Shown: piece by piece, positions 30,838 to 38,975 of the stretch
Layout of the letters: each line of letters opens with the position of its first letter
Position numbering within the stretch: the first letter of the stretch is position 1
Assembly: GCA_020846875.1 (NCBI GenBank)
Contig: JADLDB010000123.1
Location: forward strand, 1 to 38,975
Length of the DNA stretch: 38,975 nucleotides
Source of the DNA: Myxococcales bacterium
GTDB taxonomy: Bacteria; Myxococcota; Myxococcia; Myxococcales; Myxococcaceae
Direction of reading: 5' to 3'
Notes under the pieces: model-generated
Databases searched by the model: none
What the model saw: only the letters and a program-made list of their open reading frames with translations
Told to the model about the DNA's origin: nothing
Made by a program: the position numbers and the translations under genes

Positions 30838-31800
30838 ATGCCCCTCTTGCCCGACGACTTCCGCCCCGCCGCGGGCCTGTGGGACGGGCACGCGCAGACC
30901 TTCTTCGGGAAGGTGGCGCGCCTGTCGCTCGCGCTGCCGGTGCGCCGGGAGCGCCGCGAGACGCCGGACGGGGACTTCGTGGACGTGGACGTGCTGGCCG
31001 CGCAGGCCGGGGCGCCCACGGTGCTGGTGCTGCACGGGCTGGAGAGCTCCTCCCAGGCGGGCTACGTGCAGCAGACGCTGCAGGGGCTGGCCGCGCGCGG
31101 CTGGGGCGCGGTGGCGCTCAACTTCCGCGGCTGCTCGGGGCAGCCCAACCGACTGGCGCGCTCCTACTCCTCGGGCGACACCACCGACGCGCGCTGGCTC
31201 GTCTCGCGCCTCCCTGCCCCGCGGGCTGCGGTGGGCTTCTCCCTGGGCGCGTCGGTGCTGCTCAACCTGCTCGCGCAGGACGGGGAGAAGACGGGCCTCT
31301 TCGCGGCGGCGGCGGTGTGCGCGCCCTTCGACCTGGCCTTCGGCGCGCGCTACCTGGACTCGCAGCAGCGCTTCGCCCGGGTGTACCTCACCAACTTCCT
31401 GCCCAGCCTCAAGGAGAAGGCGCTGGAGAAGGCCCGCCGCTTCCCCGCGCTGCTGGACGCCGGCGCCATCGCCAGGGCGCGCACCCTTCGCGACTTCGAC
31501 CACCTGGTGACGGCGCGGCTGTTCGGCTTCGCCTCGGCCGAGGACTACTACGCGCAGTCCTCGACGGGCCCGAAGCTGTCGCGGCTCTCCGTGCCGACGC
31601 TGCTCGTCTCCGCGGAGGACGACGCGCTCGCCCCCGCCTCCAACCTGCCCGCACACACACACCGCCACGACGCGCTGCACGTGCTGTGCACCACCGCCGG
31701 AGGGCACCTGGGCTACGTGGCGGGCAGCGTGCTGCGCCCCCGCTTCTGGGTGGAGGAGCGGGTGCTGGCCTGGCTGGAGGAGCGGCTCACGAGCCCCTGA
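30838..31800 (+). CDS. YheT-family alpha/beta hydrolase
   Basis: A 320-residue hydrolase. The YheT/ABHD1-like N-terminus is DFRPAAGLWDGHAQTFFG, the oxyanion region is VLVLHGLESSS, and the fold includes LNFRGCSGQPN. The catalytic triad candidates are S135 in VGFSLGAS, D261 or D262 in SAEDDALAP, and H290 in GGHLGYV. Members hydrolyse short-chain esters or lipids; the natural substrate is unknown. The start ATG 30838 has no Shine-Dalgarno and sits 10 bp after an intrinsic terminator, so expression may depend on read-through. A start further in would cut the conserved N-terminus. Confidence 0.9.
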   Translation: MPLLPDDFRPAAGLWDGHAQTFFGKVARLSLALPVRRERRETPDGDFVDVDVLAAQAGAPTVLVLHGLESSSQAGYVQQTLQGLAARGWGAVALNFRGCSGQPNRLARSYSSGDTTDARWLVSRLPAPRAAVGFSLGASVLLNLLAQDGEKTGLFAAAAVCAPFDLAFGARYLDSQQRFARVYLTNFLPSLKEKALEKARRFPALLDAGAIARARTLRDFDHLVTARLFGFASAEDYYAQSSTGPKLSRLSVPTLLVSAEDDALAPASNLPAHTHRHDALHVLCTTAGGHLGYVAGSVLRPRFWVEERVLAWLEERLTSP

Positions 31801-31803
31801 CGG

Positions 31804-32337
31804 CTACTTCTTCTTCCCGGGCGACTTGGCCGGCTTCAGGGTGATGATGCAGTGGTGGAAGTTGCCGTCGATTTGCGCGGCGGCGTAGCGCCCCGAAGGG
31901 TGAAACCACGTCTTCTGCAGCTTGCTGCTCTCGCGCATGCCCGACGCGTAGCAGACCTGCAGCTTGTCGCCTGCCTCCAGCGCGAAGCCGGGCGTCTCGC
32001 CGTCCGTCACCAGCTCGGCGTGCACCTTGATGCCGTTGGCCTGGTTGGCGGGGGCGGGCAACTGCACCTTCTGCTTCCACTCGTAGGGCGCCTTGTTGAC
32101 GTCGATGAAGCGGACACAGGAAAGCTGGCCTTCCTCGCGCTCCATGGCGTTGAGCTCCTTGGGCCAGGTGGGCGGCACCTCGGGGTTGGTGGCGCAGAAG
32201 TGCAGCTCCACCAGGTCGTTGGCCTCCTGGCGCTCGAAGACCAGCCAGGTGCCGTCCTTCGACCACCCGTGGAACACCTCCTGGGCGAGGGCCGGCATGG
32301 CCAACAGCAGGATGATGCACGACAGCACGACTCGCAT
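31804..32337 (-). CDS. secreted protein of unknown function
   Basis: A 177-residue protein with a signal peptide (MRVVLSCIILLLAMPALAQ). The mature part contains GWSKDGTWLVFERQEAND, FALEAGDKLQVCYASGMR and WFHPSGRYAAAQIDGNFHHC, which reads like a beta-rich periplasmic protein, possibly a distorted propeller or WD-like fragment. The basic tail is SPGKKK. The start ATG 32337 has GGAGG 6 bases upstream. It lies 36 bp after another small exported-protein gene on the same strand. Confidence 0.75.
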   Translation of the reverse strand: MRVVLSCIILLLAMPALAQEVFHGWSKDGTWLVFERQEANDLVELHFCATNPEVPPTWPKELNAMEREEGQLSCVRFIDVNKAPYEWKQKVQLPAPANQANGIKVHAELVTDGETPGFALEAGDKLQVCYASGMRESSKLQKTWFHPSGRYAAAQIDGNFHHCIITLKPAKSPGKKK

Positions 32338-32373
32338 GACTTCCTCCGGTGAGCAGTCAGACGCAGGGGCCCC

Positions 32374-32823
32374 TCATCCATTCGCGGGCGGCGGCGCGGG
32401 CGTGGAGGGCGCGGGCGGCGCGGGCGCCTCGGGGGCGGCAGGGGTGGGGGCTTCGGGCGCCTCCGGCGGGGCAGAGACAGGCGCGGGGGCTGGCGGGGGC
32501 GGCGCGGCCGTCACCACCGTCAGTTGGTACCCACCGACGCCGCGGGGCACCGAGACGACGATGACGGGGTTTTCTTTCACGTACCGCGCGTCCACCGGGA
32601 GGCTGAAGGTGCCGTCGGGGGCGGTGGTGACGCGCACGCGGCTTCGCAGCTCGCTCATCTCCACCTGCACGTTGGGCAGCGGGCGGCCGCTGTCCTTCTC
32701 GGCGAGGAGGAAGGTCACCTTCTCTCCCTTCGTGGAGGGAGAGACGAAGTCGGCGTAGCGGGGACGCAGGGTGCAGCCGGAGAGGACGAGGAGCGCCGAG
32801 AGGACGAGGCCGGGGCGAGTCAT
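32374..32823 (-). CDS. lipoprotein with carboxypeptidase-regulatory-like domain and Pro/Ala tail
   Basis: A 149-residue predicted lipoprotein (MTRPGLVLSALLVLSGC). Residues about 35-105 resemble a small Ig-like carboxypeptidase-regulatory domain (KVTFLLAEKDSGRPLPNVQV, VRVTTAPDGTFSLPVDARYV). The rest is a Pro/Ala-rich spacer. It probably sits on a cell-envelope membrane facing outward. The start is ATG 32823. Gene order suggests co-expression with the secreted protein downstream. Confidence 0.75.
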   Translation of the reverse strand: MTRPGLVLSALLVLSGCTLRPRYADFVSPSTKGEKVTFLLAEKDSGRPLPNVQVEMSELRSRVRVTTAPDGTFSLPVDARYVKENPVIVVSVPRGVGGYQLTVVTAAPPPPAPAPVSAPPEAPEAPTPAAPEAPAPPAPSTPAPPPANG

Positions 32824-32923
32824 GAGGCCGTTCTTCTAGCCGCCGGCCGCGCAAACGGCCAGCATGCGAGGAGCCGGGAACGCAATGGAGCGAGCCGGCG
32901 TCCGTCCCGCAGGTGTCAGACTC

Positions 32924-34522
32924 ATGAGAGCGCTCGGGAAGCTGTTGAGCCACCTGCTGGGCCTGGCGTGGTTCGCCTTCGTGGTGGGGCTGCCGCTGTT
33001 GGGCGTGTGGCTGGCGTCCTCCCTCGTCGCGCTCGCGGGAGGGCCGCGCTGGCTGGCGCTTCTGGGCGGCGTGCTGCTCTTCCCGGTGCTGCCGGTGTGG
33101 TGGGAGGCGCGCGCGGGGGCCGCAAGGAAGAAGCAACTGGAGCGCTCGAAGCGCCTGACTCCGGCCAGGCCGCCGCGGCTGTCGTGGCTGGACCGCGTCG
33201 TCCTGCGCACGCTGTCCTTGAACCTGCTCTTCCTCGCCGCGCTGCTCTTCACCTTCCCGAAGGTGGCCTTCACCGCGCTGGCCACCCGGGGCGACTGGTT
33301 TCTCGGCGAGGCGGACACGCCGGCGGCGCGCGACACGCGCCAGGTGCTGGCCACCGTCGCCTCGGGGCTGGAGTGGCTGCACGAGTGGGCCAACCCCAAC
33401 CCGTACAAGACGGCCGCGGACGCGCCCATCGCCGACGCGGTGACGCCGACGTCCACCGAGGCGCCCACGGGCGACGCGTGGCAGCGCTGGCGCAGCCCCC
33501 AGGACGAGGCGCGCGGCTGGCCCGACGCCGGCGCGGGCAGCGAGCCTGCTCCTCCCGACGCGGGCACCGAGGAGGACTTCGTCTTCATCGTCCACCCCGA
33601 CGAGCGGAAGCCGCCCCCTCCGCCCGACCGGCAGCCGGAAGAGTCCACCTGGCAGGTGGGGGCGACGACGTGGCCCCAGCCCGAGGACGTGCACCCGGCG
33701 GTGACGGGGATGACGGCGGCGGACGAGCGGAGCATCGAGGCGGTGGCGCGCTACCTGCGTTCGCACACCGGCGACGCCTTCGACCGGGTGAAGGCGCTGC
33801 ACGACTGGGTGGTGACGAGGCTCACCTACGACCAGGCGTCGTTGACCGGGGCGCGCAAGCCCCAGGACGCCGAGACGGTCTTCCAGACGCGCACCGGCGT
33901 GTGTGAGGGCTACGCGCGCCTCCTGGTGGAGTTGGGGCGCTTCACCGGCGATCGCATCGTCTTCGTCACCGGGGAGGTGCGAGAGCAGGACGGCCGACCG
34001 GCGCCCATCGGCCACGCGTGGAACGCGGTGCAGCTCCAGGGCGCGTGGTACCTGCTGGACGCGACCTGGGACGATCCCCTCGTCAACGGGAAGAGCGACA
34101 CCTACCGCTCGGACTACCTCTTCATCCCGCCGAAGCTGGCGGCGCTGGACCACTTCCCCGACGACGAGCGCTTCCAGCTGCTGGAGCGGCCCCTCTCGCG
34201 GGTGGACTTCTTGAGGCAGCCTCCGGGCCGGCCGGGCCTGGCGCGGGAAGGGCTGGCGCTGCTCGAGCCCCAGGCCGGGGTGGTGGACGTGCGCGACCTT
34301 CTGGCGGTGACGCTGGAGAACCCGCGGCAGGTCAACGTGATGCTGACCCTGAGCCCCGACGGCGGCGGCGTCGAGACGCAGTGCGGGGTGAGCGCCGAGC
34401 CGAAGGTGCGCCTGGAGTGCCCGCTGGCCGCGCCCGGGCGCTACGCGGCGAGGCTGTACACCAACAAGGAGCGCTACGGCACCTACGGCTCGGTGGCCAG
34501 CTTCCAGGTGGTTGCGCGCTGA
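32924..34522 (+). CDS. membrane-anchored transglutaminase-like protein
   Basis: A 532-residue protein with three or so N-terminal membrane segments (LLGLAWFAFVVGLPLLGVWL, WLALLGGVLLFPVLPVWW, TLSLNLLFLAALLFTF), a long acidic and Pro-rich spacer (about 150-265), and a transglutaminase-like cysteine protease domain. The triad is C327 in TGVCEGYARL, H364 in IGHAWNAV and D379 in LLDATWDDP. A C-terminal beta-rich stretch follows (about 430-532). Such proteins act on peptides or crosslinks in the periplasm. ATG 32924 is chosen for the leader; an ATG at 32885 would add 13 residues. It is the last gene before the cold-shock gene and has no overlap with either neighbour. Confidence 0.85.
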   Translation: MRALGKLLSHLLGLAWFAFVVGLPLLGVWLASSLVALAGGPRWLALLGGVLLFPVLPVWWEARAGAARKKQLERSKRLTPARPPRLSWLDRVVLRTLSLNLLFLAALLFTFPKVAFTALATRGDWFLGEADTPAARDTRQVLATVASGLEWLHEWANPNPYKTAADAPIADAVTPTSTEAPTGDAWQRWRSPQDEARGWPDAGAGSEPAPPDAGTEEDFVFIVHPDERKPPPPPDRQPEESTWQVGATTWPQPEDVHPAVTGMTAADERSIEAVARYLRSHTGDAFDRVKALHDWVVTRLTYDQASLTGARKPQDAETVFQTRTGVCEGYARLLVELGRFTGDRIVFVTGEVREQDGRPAPIGHAWNAVQLQGAWYLLDATWDDPLVNGKSDTYRSDYLFIPPKLAALDHFPDDERFQLLERPLSRVDFLRQPPGRPGLAREGLALLEPQAGVVDVRDLLAVTLENPRQVNVMLTLSPDGGGVETQCGVSAEPKVRLECPLAAPGRYAARLYTNKERYGTYGSVASFQVVAR

Positions 34523-34645
34523 AGCAGAATCGACCTGCCCCCCTGTTGCTTCCCCCAGAATCCGTGTAGACGGCCTCCCGCCCTCGGACTTCTCCGGGTG
34601 GCCGGGTCCAAAGACGGCCCCGTCAGAACGAAAGCAAGAACGAAC

Positions 34646-34849
34646 ATGGCTCAGGGTACGGTGAAGTGGTTCAACGACGCGAAGGGTTTCGGTTTCATCA
34701 GCCAGGACGGCGGTGGCGAGGACGTGTTCTGCCACCACACGGCCATCCAGGCCGACGGCTTCCGCACCCTCGCCGAGGGGCAGAAGGTGGAGTTCGACAT
34801 CAACCGCGGCCCCAAGGGCCTGCAGGCGGCGAACGTCCGCCCGGTGTGA
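34646..34849 (+). CDS. cold-shock domain protein
   Basis: A 67-residue CspA-type OB-fold protein ([18 protein letters not shown]). RNP1 is KGFGFI and RNP2 is DVFCHH, with Cys in place of the usual Val or Ile. It binds single-stranded RNA or DNA and usually acts as an RNA chaperone. The start is ATG 34646; about 120 bases of GC-rich leader lie upstream, typical of Csp mRNAs. A strong terminator follows at 34893. An upstream GTG at 34598 would add 16 residues that do not match the family. Confidence 0.95.
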   Translation: MAQGTVKWFNDAKGFGFISQDGGGEDVFCHHTAIQADGFRTLAEGQKVEFDINRGPKGLQAANVRPV

Positions 34850-34892
34850 TGCCCCGCTGAGCCGCTTCAAAACGTGGCTCGTCGAAATACGA

Positions 34893-34934
34893 GGCCCGGT
34901 CTCCCCAAAACAGGGGGCCGGGCCTTCGGTTTTT
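34893..34934 (+). terminator. intrinsic terminator after the cold-shock gene
   Basis: GGCCCGG (34893-34899) pairs with CCGGGCC (34918-34924), the stem continues inward with CCCC/GGGG, and TTCGGTTTTT follows. It sits about 45 bp past the cold-shock stop and a few bases before the convergent mtnP stop at 34939. Confidence 0.85.
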
Positions 34935-34938
34935 CTGC

Positions 34939-35784
<846 letters not shown>

Positions 35785-35785
35785 G

Positions 35786-36304
35786 TCAGTAGGTGAGCAG
35801 CGTGTGGAGCCCCACGCCCGCGGGCAGCGCCTTGCGCCCCTGGAGCGCCTCGAGCTCGATGATGGCGGCCGTCTCGAGCAGGGTGGCGCGCGTGCCCTGC
35901 ACCAGCCTCACCGCCGCGGCCAGCGTGCCGCCGGTGGCCACCAGGTCGTCCAGGATGACGACGGTGTCCTGCGGGTGGATGGCGTCGGTGTGCAGGTGCA
36001 GCGTCGACTCGCCGTACTCCAGCGCGTAGCTGGCGCTCACCGTCTGCCGCGGCAGCTTCCCCGGCTTGCGCAGAATGACGAGCCCCGCCGACAGCGCGTA
36101 GGCCAGCGCGGAGGCGAGGATGAAGCCGCGGCTCTCGATGCCCGCCACCTTGGTGATGCCCCGCCCCGCGTAGCGCTCGGCGAAGAGGTCGATCATCTCC
36201 CGGAAGGCGTGGGGATCTTCCAGCGCCGGGGTGATGTCTCGGAAGAGGATGCCCGGCTTGGGGAAGTCGGGGACGGGGCGGATGAGTCGGGAGAAGTCGG
36301 GCAT
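35786..36304 (-). CDS. apt: adenine phosphoribosyltransferase
   Basis: A 172-residue type I phosphoribosyltransferase of normal length. The PRPP-binding motif VVILDDLVATGGTLAA is at 115-130, and adenine-binding signature GIESRGFILASALAYAL is at about 55-71. It makes AMP from adenine and PRPP, removing the adenine released by MtnP, whose gene follows after one base. The start is ATG 36304. Confidence 0.95.
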   Translation of the reverse strand: MPDFSRLIRPVPDFPKPGILFRDITPALEDPHAFREMIDLFAERYAGRGITKVAGIESRGFILASALAYALSAGLVILRKPGKLPRQTVSASYALEYGESTLHLHTDAIHPQDTVVILDDLVATGGTLAAAVRLVQGTRATLLETAAIIELEALQGRKALPAGVGLHTLLTY

Positions 36305-36383
36305 GGCGGGCCGAGGGCTTGTGCCAACCCCGCCGCCGCGTCAAGCAGTGTCGATTTGACGCCGTTCAGCGGGCCCACGCGGA

Positions 36384-36430
36384 ACTGCTTCTACAAAACG
36401 GGCACTCAATGCCCACGGTGTAGAAGCAGT
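36384..36430. repeat. dispersed palindromic element, copy 2
   Basis: ACTGCTTCTACA (36384-36395) and TGTAGAAGCAGT (36419-36430) form a perfect 12-bp stem. Inside, GGGCA (36400-36404) pairs with TGCCC (36410-36414) around a 5-base loop. It has the same TCTACA-N4-GGGCA-N5-TGCCC-N4-TGTAGA layout as copy 1 at 27226. It lies in the divergent gap between apt and the next gene. In translation either strand gives (F/L)Y..G..CP.CR.S. Confidence 0.85.
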
Positions 36431-36495
36431 CGGGGGCGCCTCGACTTCCGGTGGCGCTTGCGGTCGACTTCGTGCCGGAACCGGGGGGATTCGAC

Positions 36496-37281
36496 ATGGT
36501 GACGCTGCGCGCGAGCCTGCTGTGCTGCCTGGGGGTGGTGCCTGCGGCCTTCGGGGCCGACTTACCGACGGGGGCGTGGCAGTCACCGCCGAGCGTCACC
36601 TTCACCAACCCGGCGCTGGCGGGCTCCGAGTTCTTCCTCAGCATCGACGTGGCGGCCGACGGGACGTTCCGCGGCTCCTGGGGCCAGTACACGTGCACCA
36701 ACTTCCCGGGCGCGTACGGCATTTCCACCATCTCGTGCAGCCGCTCGGACGGCGGCGCGGCGCAGGGCAAGCTGGACGCGGGGCGCAGCGGCAGCATCGA
36801 CCTCACCGGGCTGGGCCGCAGCACCTTCACCTGGAGCGCGTCGTCCGCCGAGGAGCTCGTCTTCGAGCTGCCGAAGCAGTGGCAGGACAAGGAGACCCCG
36901 GTGCTGTACCGCTCGCGACTCAAGCGCGGAAAGCAGAAGGCACCGGCGGCCGGCGCTCCCAGCGCGAAGGCCAGCGAGCCGGTCCCCTCGGCGGCCGCCC
37001 TGTACCGGGAGTTCAAGAAGGACCCCGACGGCGCCTCGAAGCGCCACGCAGGCAAGACGCTCGTGCTGGAAGGGCTGCGCGGCAACCTCATTCCCATGAG
37101 CGACGGCGGCGCGGCGATTCACGTCCCCGACGGCACGCAGCCGCGGGCGTTGGTCCTCGTGTTCAACGAGCTCGCGGCGGTGAAGGAGCTGCCCGTAGGA
37201 GCGCTCTTCCGCTTCCAATGCACCGTTGAGCACTTCGACTACCAGTACGTCTACCTGACCGGCTGCGTCCTGCCACGGTGA
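36496..37281 (+). CDS. exported protein with C-terminal OB-fold (tRNA_anti-like) domain
   Basis: A 261-residue protein with a signal peptide (MVTLRASLLCCLGVVPAAFG). Residues about 20-140 form an unrecognised beta-rich region (TGAWQSPPSVTFTNPA, FLSIDVAADGTFRGSWGQY). Residues about 165-261 match the tRNA_anti-like OB fold (LYREFKKDPDGASKRHAGKT, LVLEGLRGNLIPMSDGGAAI, HFDYQYVYLTGCVL), a domain found in secreted proteins of unclear role. The start ATG 36496 has GGGGGGA about 6 bases upstream; an upstream ATG at 36451 is rejected because it would precede the leader with charged residues. Confidence 0.75.
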   Translation: MVTLRASLLCCLGVVPAAFGADLPTGAWQSPPSVTFTNPALAGSEFFLSIDVAADGTFRGSWGQYTCTNFPGAYGISTISCSRSDGGAAQGKLDAGRSGSIDLTGLGRSTFTWSASSAEELVFELPKQWQDKETPVLYRSRLKRGKQKAPAAGAPSAKASEPVPSAAALYREFKKDPDGASKRHAGKTLVLEGLRGNLIPMSDGGAAIHVPDGTQPRALVLVFNELAAVKELPVGALFRFQCTVEHFDYQYVYLTGCVLPR

Positions 37282-37288
37282 CGCGCCG

Positions 37289-38509
37289 TCACCGGATGTC
37301 GAACGTCGTGACGACTGTCCCCGCGCCGCGTGAGCCGCCGTTGGCCTGGCTGGGCACGAAGGAGCCGCAGAAGAAGCGCGTCTGGCCGGCGGCGCGCACC
37401 TCGACTTCATAGGGCACCGACGGAGGCGAGTTGCAATTCTGGTAGTAGTTGGCGCGCACCGTGTAGCGGCCGAGCGTCACCGGCACACCCGGCGGGTAGA
37501 TGATGTTCTCCACGTCCACGTTGTCGATGTTGCACGCGGCGTTGGAGTCGAGGTCCAGCCAGCCCTTCGCCCCGCAGCTCGTGTTGGGGAGAGGGATGGG
37601 GATGGGGATGGGCACGGACGCGTCGATGTTGGGCGCGCCGTAGAAGATTTCACAGGCGCCGCCGTCGGGCAGCGGCTCCACCACGTACAGGTCGAGGTCC
37701 TCCGGCTGGTTCCACCGCAGCGTCACCTGCACCCGGCCGTTGCTGCCGTTCAAGATGCAGCGGCCGGCGATGCACTCGAAGCCCTTCTCGCAGGGGCTGC
37801 CGGGGCCACAGGTGGGCGCGCCCGCGTCCTGGCCCAGACAGCGGCCCACGGTGCCGCCGTCGCCCCACACCACCACGATGGGACCGCCGCCTCCGCCCCC
37901 GGCGCCACCGCCGCCTCCTCCTCCAGCGCCTCCGCCGAAGCCGCCGTCGTCCGTCACGCAGGTGCGGGTGGTGGTGTCGCAGGCCTGGCCCGCGGCGCAG
38001 TGGGCGTTGAAGTCGCACTGGTAGCACGCGCCGGTGGGCGGCACGGTGACGTCGCAGAAGGGGGTGCTGCCGCTGCAGCCCTGCCCGGCGAGGCAAGTCA
38101 TGCAGCGGCCCAGTCCGCCGTTGGCGTCGGTGAAGCAGACGGGGGTGAGCCCCGAGCAGCCGGTGGTGGCGGTGCAGATGACGCAGCGGTTGTTGGCTTC
38201 GTCGCACACCGGGGTGGAGCCGCTGCACGCCGGGGTGCACGCGTTCCCGTTGCCGCCGCCCGTGGCCCCGCCGCCGCCGCCCGTCGCGCCCCCGCCCTGG
38301 CCGCCGGCAGAGCCACCGCCCGCGCCGCCTGCGCCTCCACCCGAGCCTCCGCCCGAGCCTTCGACGACGCACTTGCCCAGCATCGGGTCACAGGTGAGGC
38401 CGGGGCCGCACTTCACGCCGACGCAGGGATCGCTGCCGGTGCCACCGCCGCAGTTGCAGCCCGCGACGAAGCCGATGGTGAGCGCCAGCAAGAGGAGGCG
38501 GATGTGCAT
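37289..38509 (-). CDS. Cys/Gly-rich lipoprotein with C-terminal YfaP-like domain
   Basis: A 406-residue predicted lipoprotein. The signal MHIRLLLLALTIGFVAGC gives a lipidated Cys18. A Cys-rich segment with CGPGLTCDPMLGKCV-like units is broken by Gly/Ser linkers at about 53-88 and 215-235. The Cys-rich repeats (TPVCDEANNRCVICTATTGC, CLAGQGCSGSTPFCDV, GQACDTTTRTC) resemble tandem EGF-like or metallopeptidase-tail repeats of myxobacterial cell-surface proteins. The C-terminal domain (about 290-406: RVQVTLRWNQPEDLDLYVVE, GRYTVRANYYQNCNSP) resembles the YfaP/DUF2135-type beta domain. The start is ATG 38509. Its 3' end faces the OB-fold gene at a distance of 7 bp. Confidence 0.8.
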   Translation of the reverse strand: MHIRLLLLALTIGFVAGCNCGGGTGSDPCVGVKCGPGLTCDPMLGKCVVEGSGGGSGGGAGGAGGGSAGGQGGGATGGGGGATGGGNGNACTPACSGSTPVCDEANNRCVICTATTGCSGLTPVCFTDANGGLGRCMTCLAGQGCSGSTPFCDVTVPPTGACYQCDFNAHCAAGQACDTTTRTCVTDDGGFGGGAGGGGGGGAGGGGGGPIVVVWGDGGTVGRCLGQDAGAPTCGPGSPCEKGFECIAGRCILNGSNGRVQVTLRWNQPEDLDLYVVEPLPDGGACEIFYGAPNIDASVPIPIPIPLPNTSCGAKGWLDLDSNAACNIDNVDVENIIYPPGVPVTLGRYTVRANYYQNCNSPPSVPYEVEVRAAGQTRFFCGSFVPSQANGGSRGAGTVVTTFDIR

Positions 38510-38594
38510 GACGGCGAGTCCTTCCCGACGGCCCCTTTGCTGCGAAGGCGACGGCTTAGCGCCACGGGCCACGCGGGGGAAGAGGGGCGGCGCT

Positions 38595-38975
38595 TCAGCG
38601 TCCGGCGGAGAAGGTCCAGGACTGGTTGGCGCAGGGATCGCCCGCGCAGAACGAGCCGGTGCAGGCGCTGCCTGTGAACGTCGCGGTGTAGGTGCCCTGG
38701 AAGGTGTTGTTGCTCGTCCACGTTCCGGTCAGCGTGTAGGTCTCGACGCAAACGCTGGCGCCACTGCTGCCGATTTGCCTTCGGGCGATGAAACCCGGCG
38801 TCGGACAGGTGATGGCTGCCATCGGAATGAGCGTGCTGTCGGGCTGGCTGGGTGACGGCACCACCTGCGTGCCGCTGTTCTGAATGCTGAACTGGTTGAT
38901 GTCGAGGTCCACCAGCGGGCCGATGCCGAAGTCGCAGCACGAGTAGGTGAGGCGAGTCCCCCCGTCGATGGTGAA
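38595..38975 (-). CDS. partial secreted protein, 5' end beyond the window
   Basis: A minus-strand frame open to the right edge, giving at least 126 residues (TYSCCDFGIGPLVDLDINQF, then CPTPGFIARRQIGSSGASVC, TYTLTGTWTSNNTFQGTYTA and FCAGDPCANQSWTFSAGR). The paired Cys and Thr/Ser-rich beta pattern look like a secreted protein. The start codon lies outside the window; an internal GTG at 38912 is unlikely to be the start because the coding pattern continues upstream. It lies 85 bp before the Cys/Gly-rich lipoprotein gene on the same strand. Confidence 0.7.
   Translation of the reverse strand, partial: FTIDGGTRLTYSCCDFGIGPLVDLDINQFSIQNSGTQVVPSPSQPDSTLIPMAAITCPTPGFIARRQIGSSGASVCVETYTLTGTWTSNNTFQGTYTATFTGSACTGSFCAGDPCANQSWTFSAGR

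Noticed and set aside
34540-34575. TTGCTT and TAGACG as a cold-shock gene promoter
   Set aside because: Spacing is only 15 bp and the -10 match is weak; not enough to annotate.

Overview
The window is a high-GC chromosomal stretch that most resembles a myxobacterium (phylum Myxococcota). The reasons are strong G/C third-position bias in every real gene, a C-terminal MYXO-CTERM-type sorting tail on a secreted beta-helix protein, many lipoproteins with glycine-rich linkers, a hybrid sensor kinase, and a bacterial enhancer-binding protein of the NorR class. No rRNA, tRNA, CRISPR array, integrase or intact insertion sequence was recognised.

Layout. 1-430 holds a decayed membrane-protein gene on the minus strand. 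514-4825 (minus) carries a hybrid histidine kinase, beta-ureidopropionase and dihydropyrimidinase. 5247-7370 (plus) is a compact trio of unrecognised helical and coiled-coil proteins. 7443-11522 is a nitric-oxide-type module: norR (plus) diverges from four coupled minus-strand genes (DUF2249, double DUF2249, an NnrS/oxidase-I-like membrane protein and a MIP18-family protein). Three GT-N7-AC NorR-type sites lie in the divergent gap. A 72-74 bp tandem repeat fills the gap to a convergent AIF-like flavoprotein. 13250-14967 holds a zinc-ribbon membrane protein coupled to an M50 protease, followed by a YebC-family regulator, an HTH-receiver protein, and a BNR-repeat lipoprotein with a fibronectin III partner. 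19405-22142 holds preT-preA.

22179-27495 is a patchwork of a frameshifted small gene, a lipoprotein with five 27-residue cysteine repeats, a secreted beta-helix protein with a long Gly/Thr linker, a membrane protein, a small lipoprotein, a truncated short-chain dehydrogenase and a small CPWC protein that contains a palindromic element. 27542-29291 is mtnA with a likely mtnB. Then come a SpoIID-like protein, a leader/terminator region before a YheT-like hydrolase, two small exported proteins, a membrane transglutaminase, a cold-shock protein, mtnP-apt, an OB-fold secreted protein, a Cys/Gly-rich lipoprotein, and a partial gene at the right edge.

Two pathways are nearly complete but split within the window. 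Reductive pyrimidine breakdown comprises PreT/PreA (uracil or thymine to the dihydro form), dihydropyrimidinase and beta-ureidopropionase. Methylthioadenosine salvage comprises MtnP, then MtnA and MtnB, with Apt recycling the adenine. The NorR module looks like a self-contained nitric oxide response unit. All function calls come from reading motifs by eye; no database search was run.
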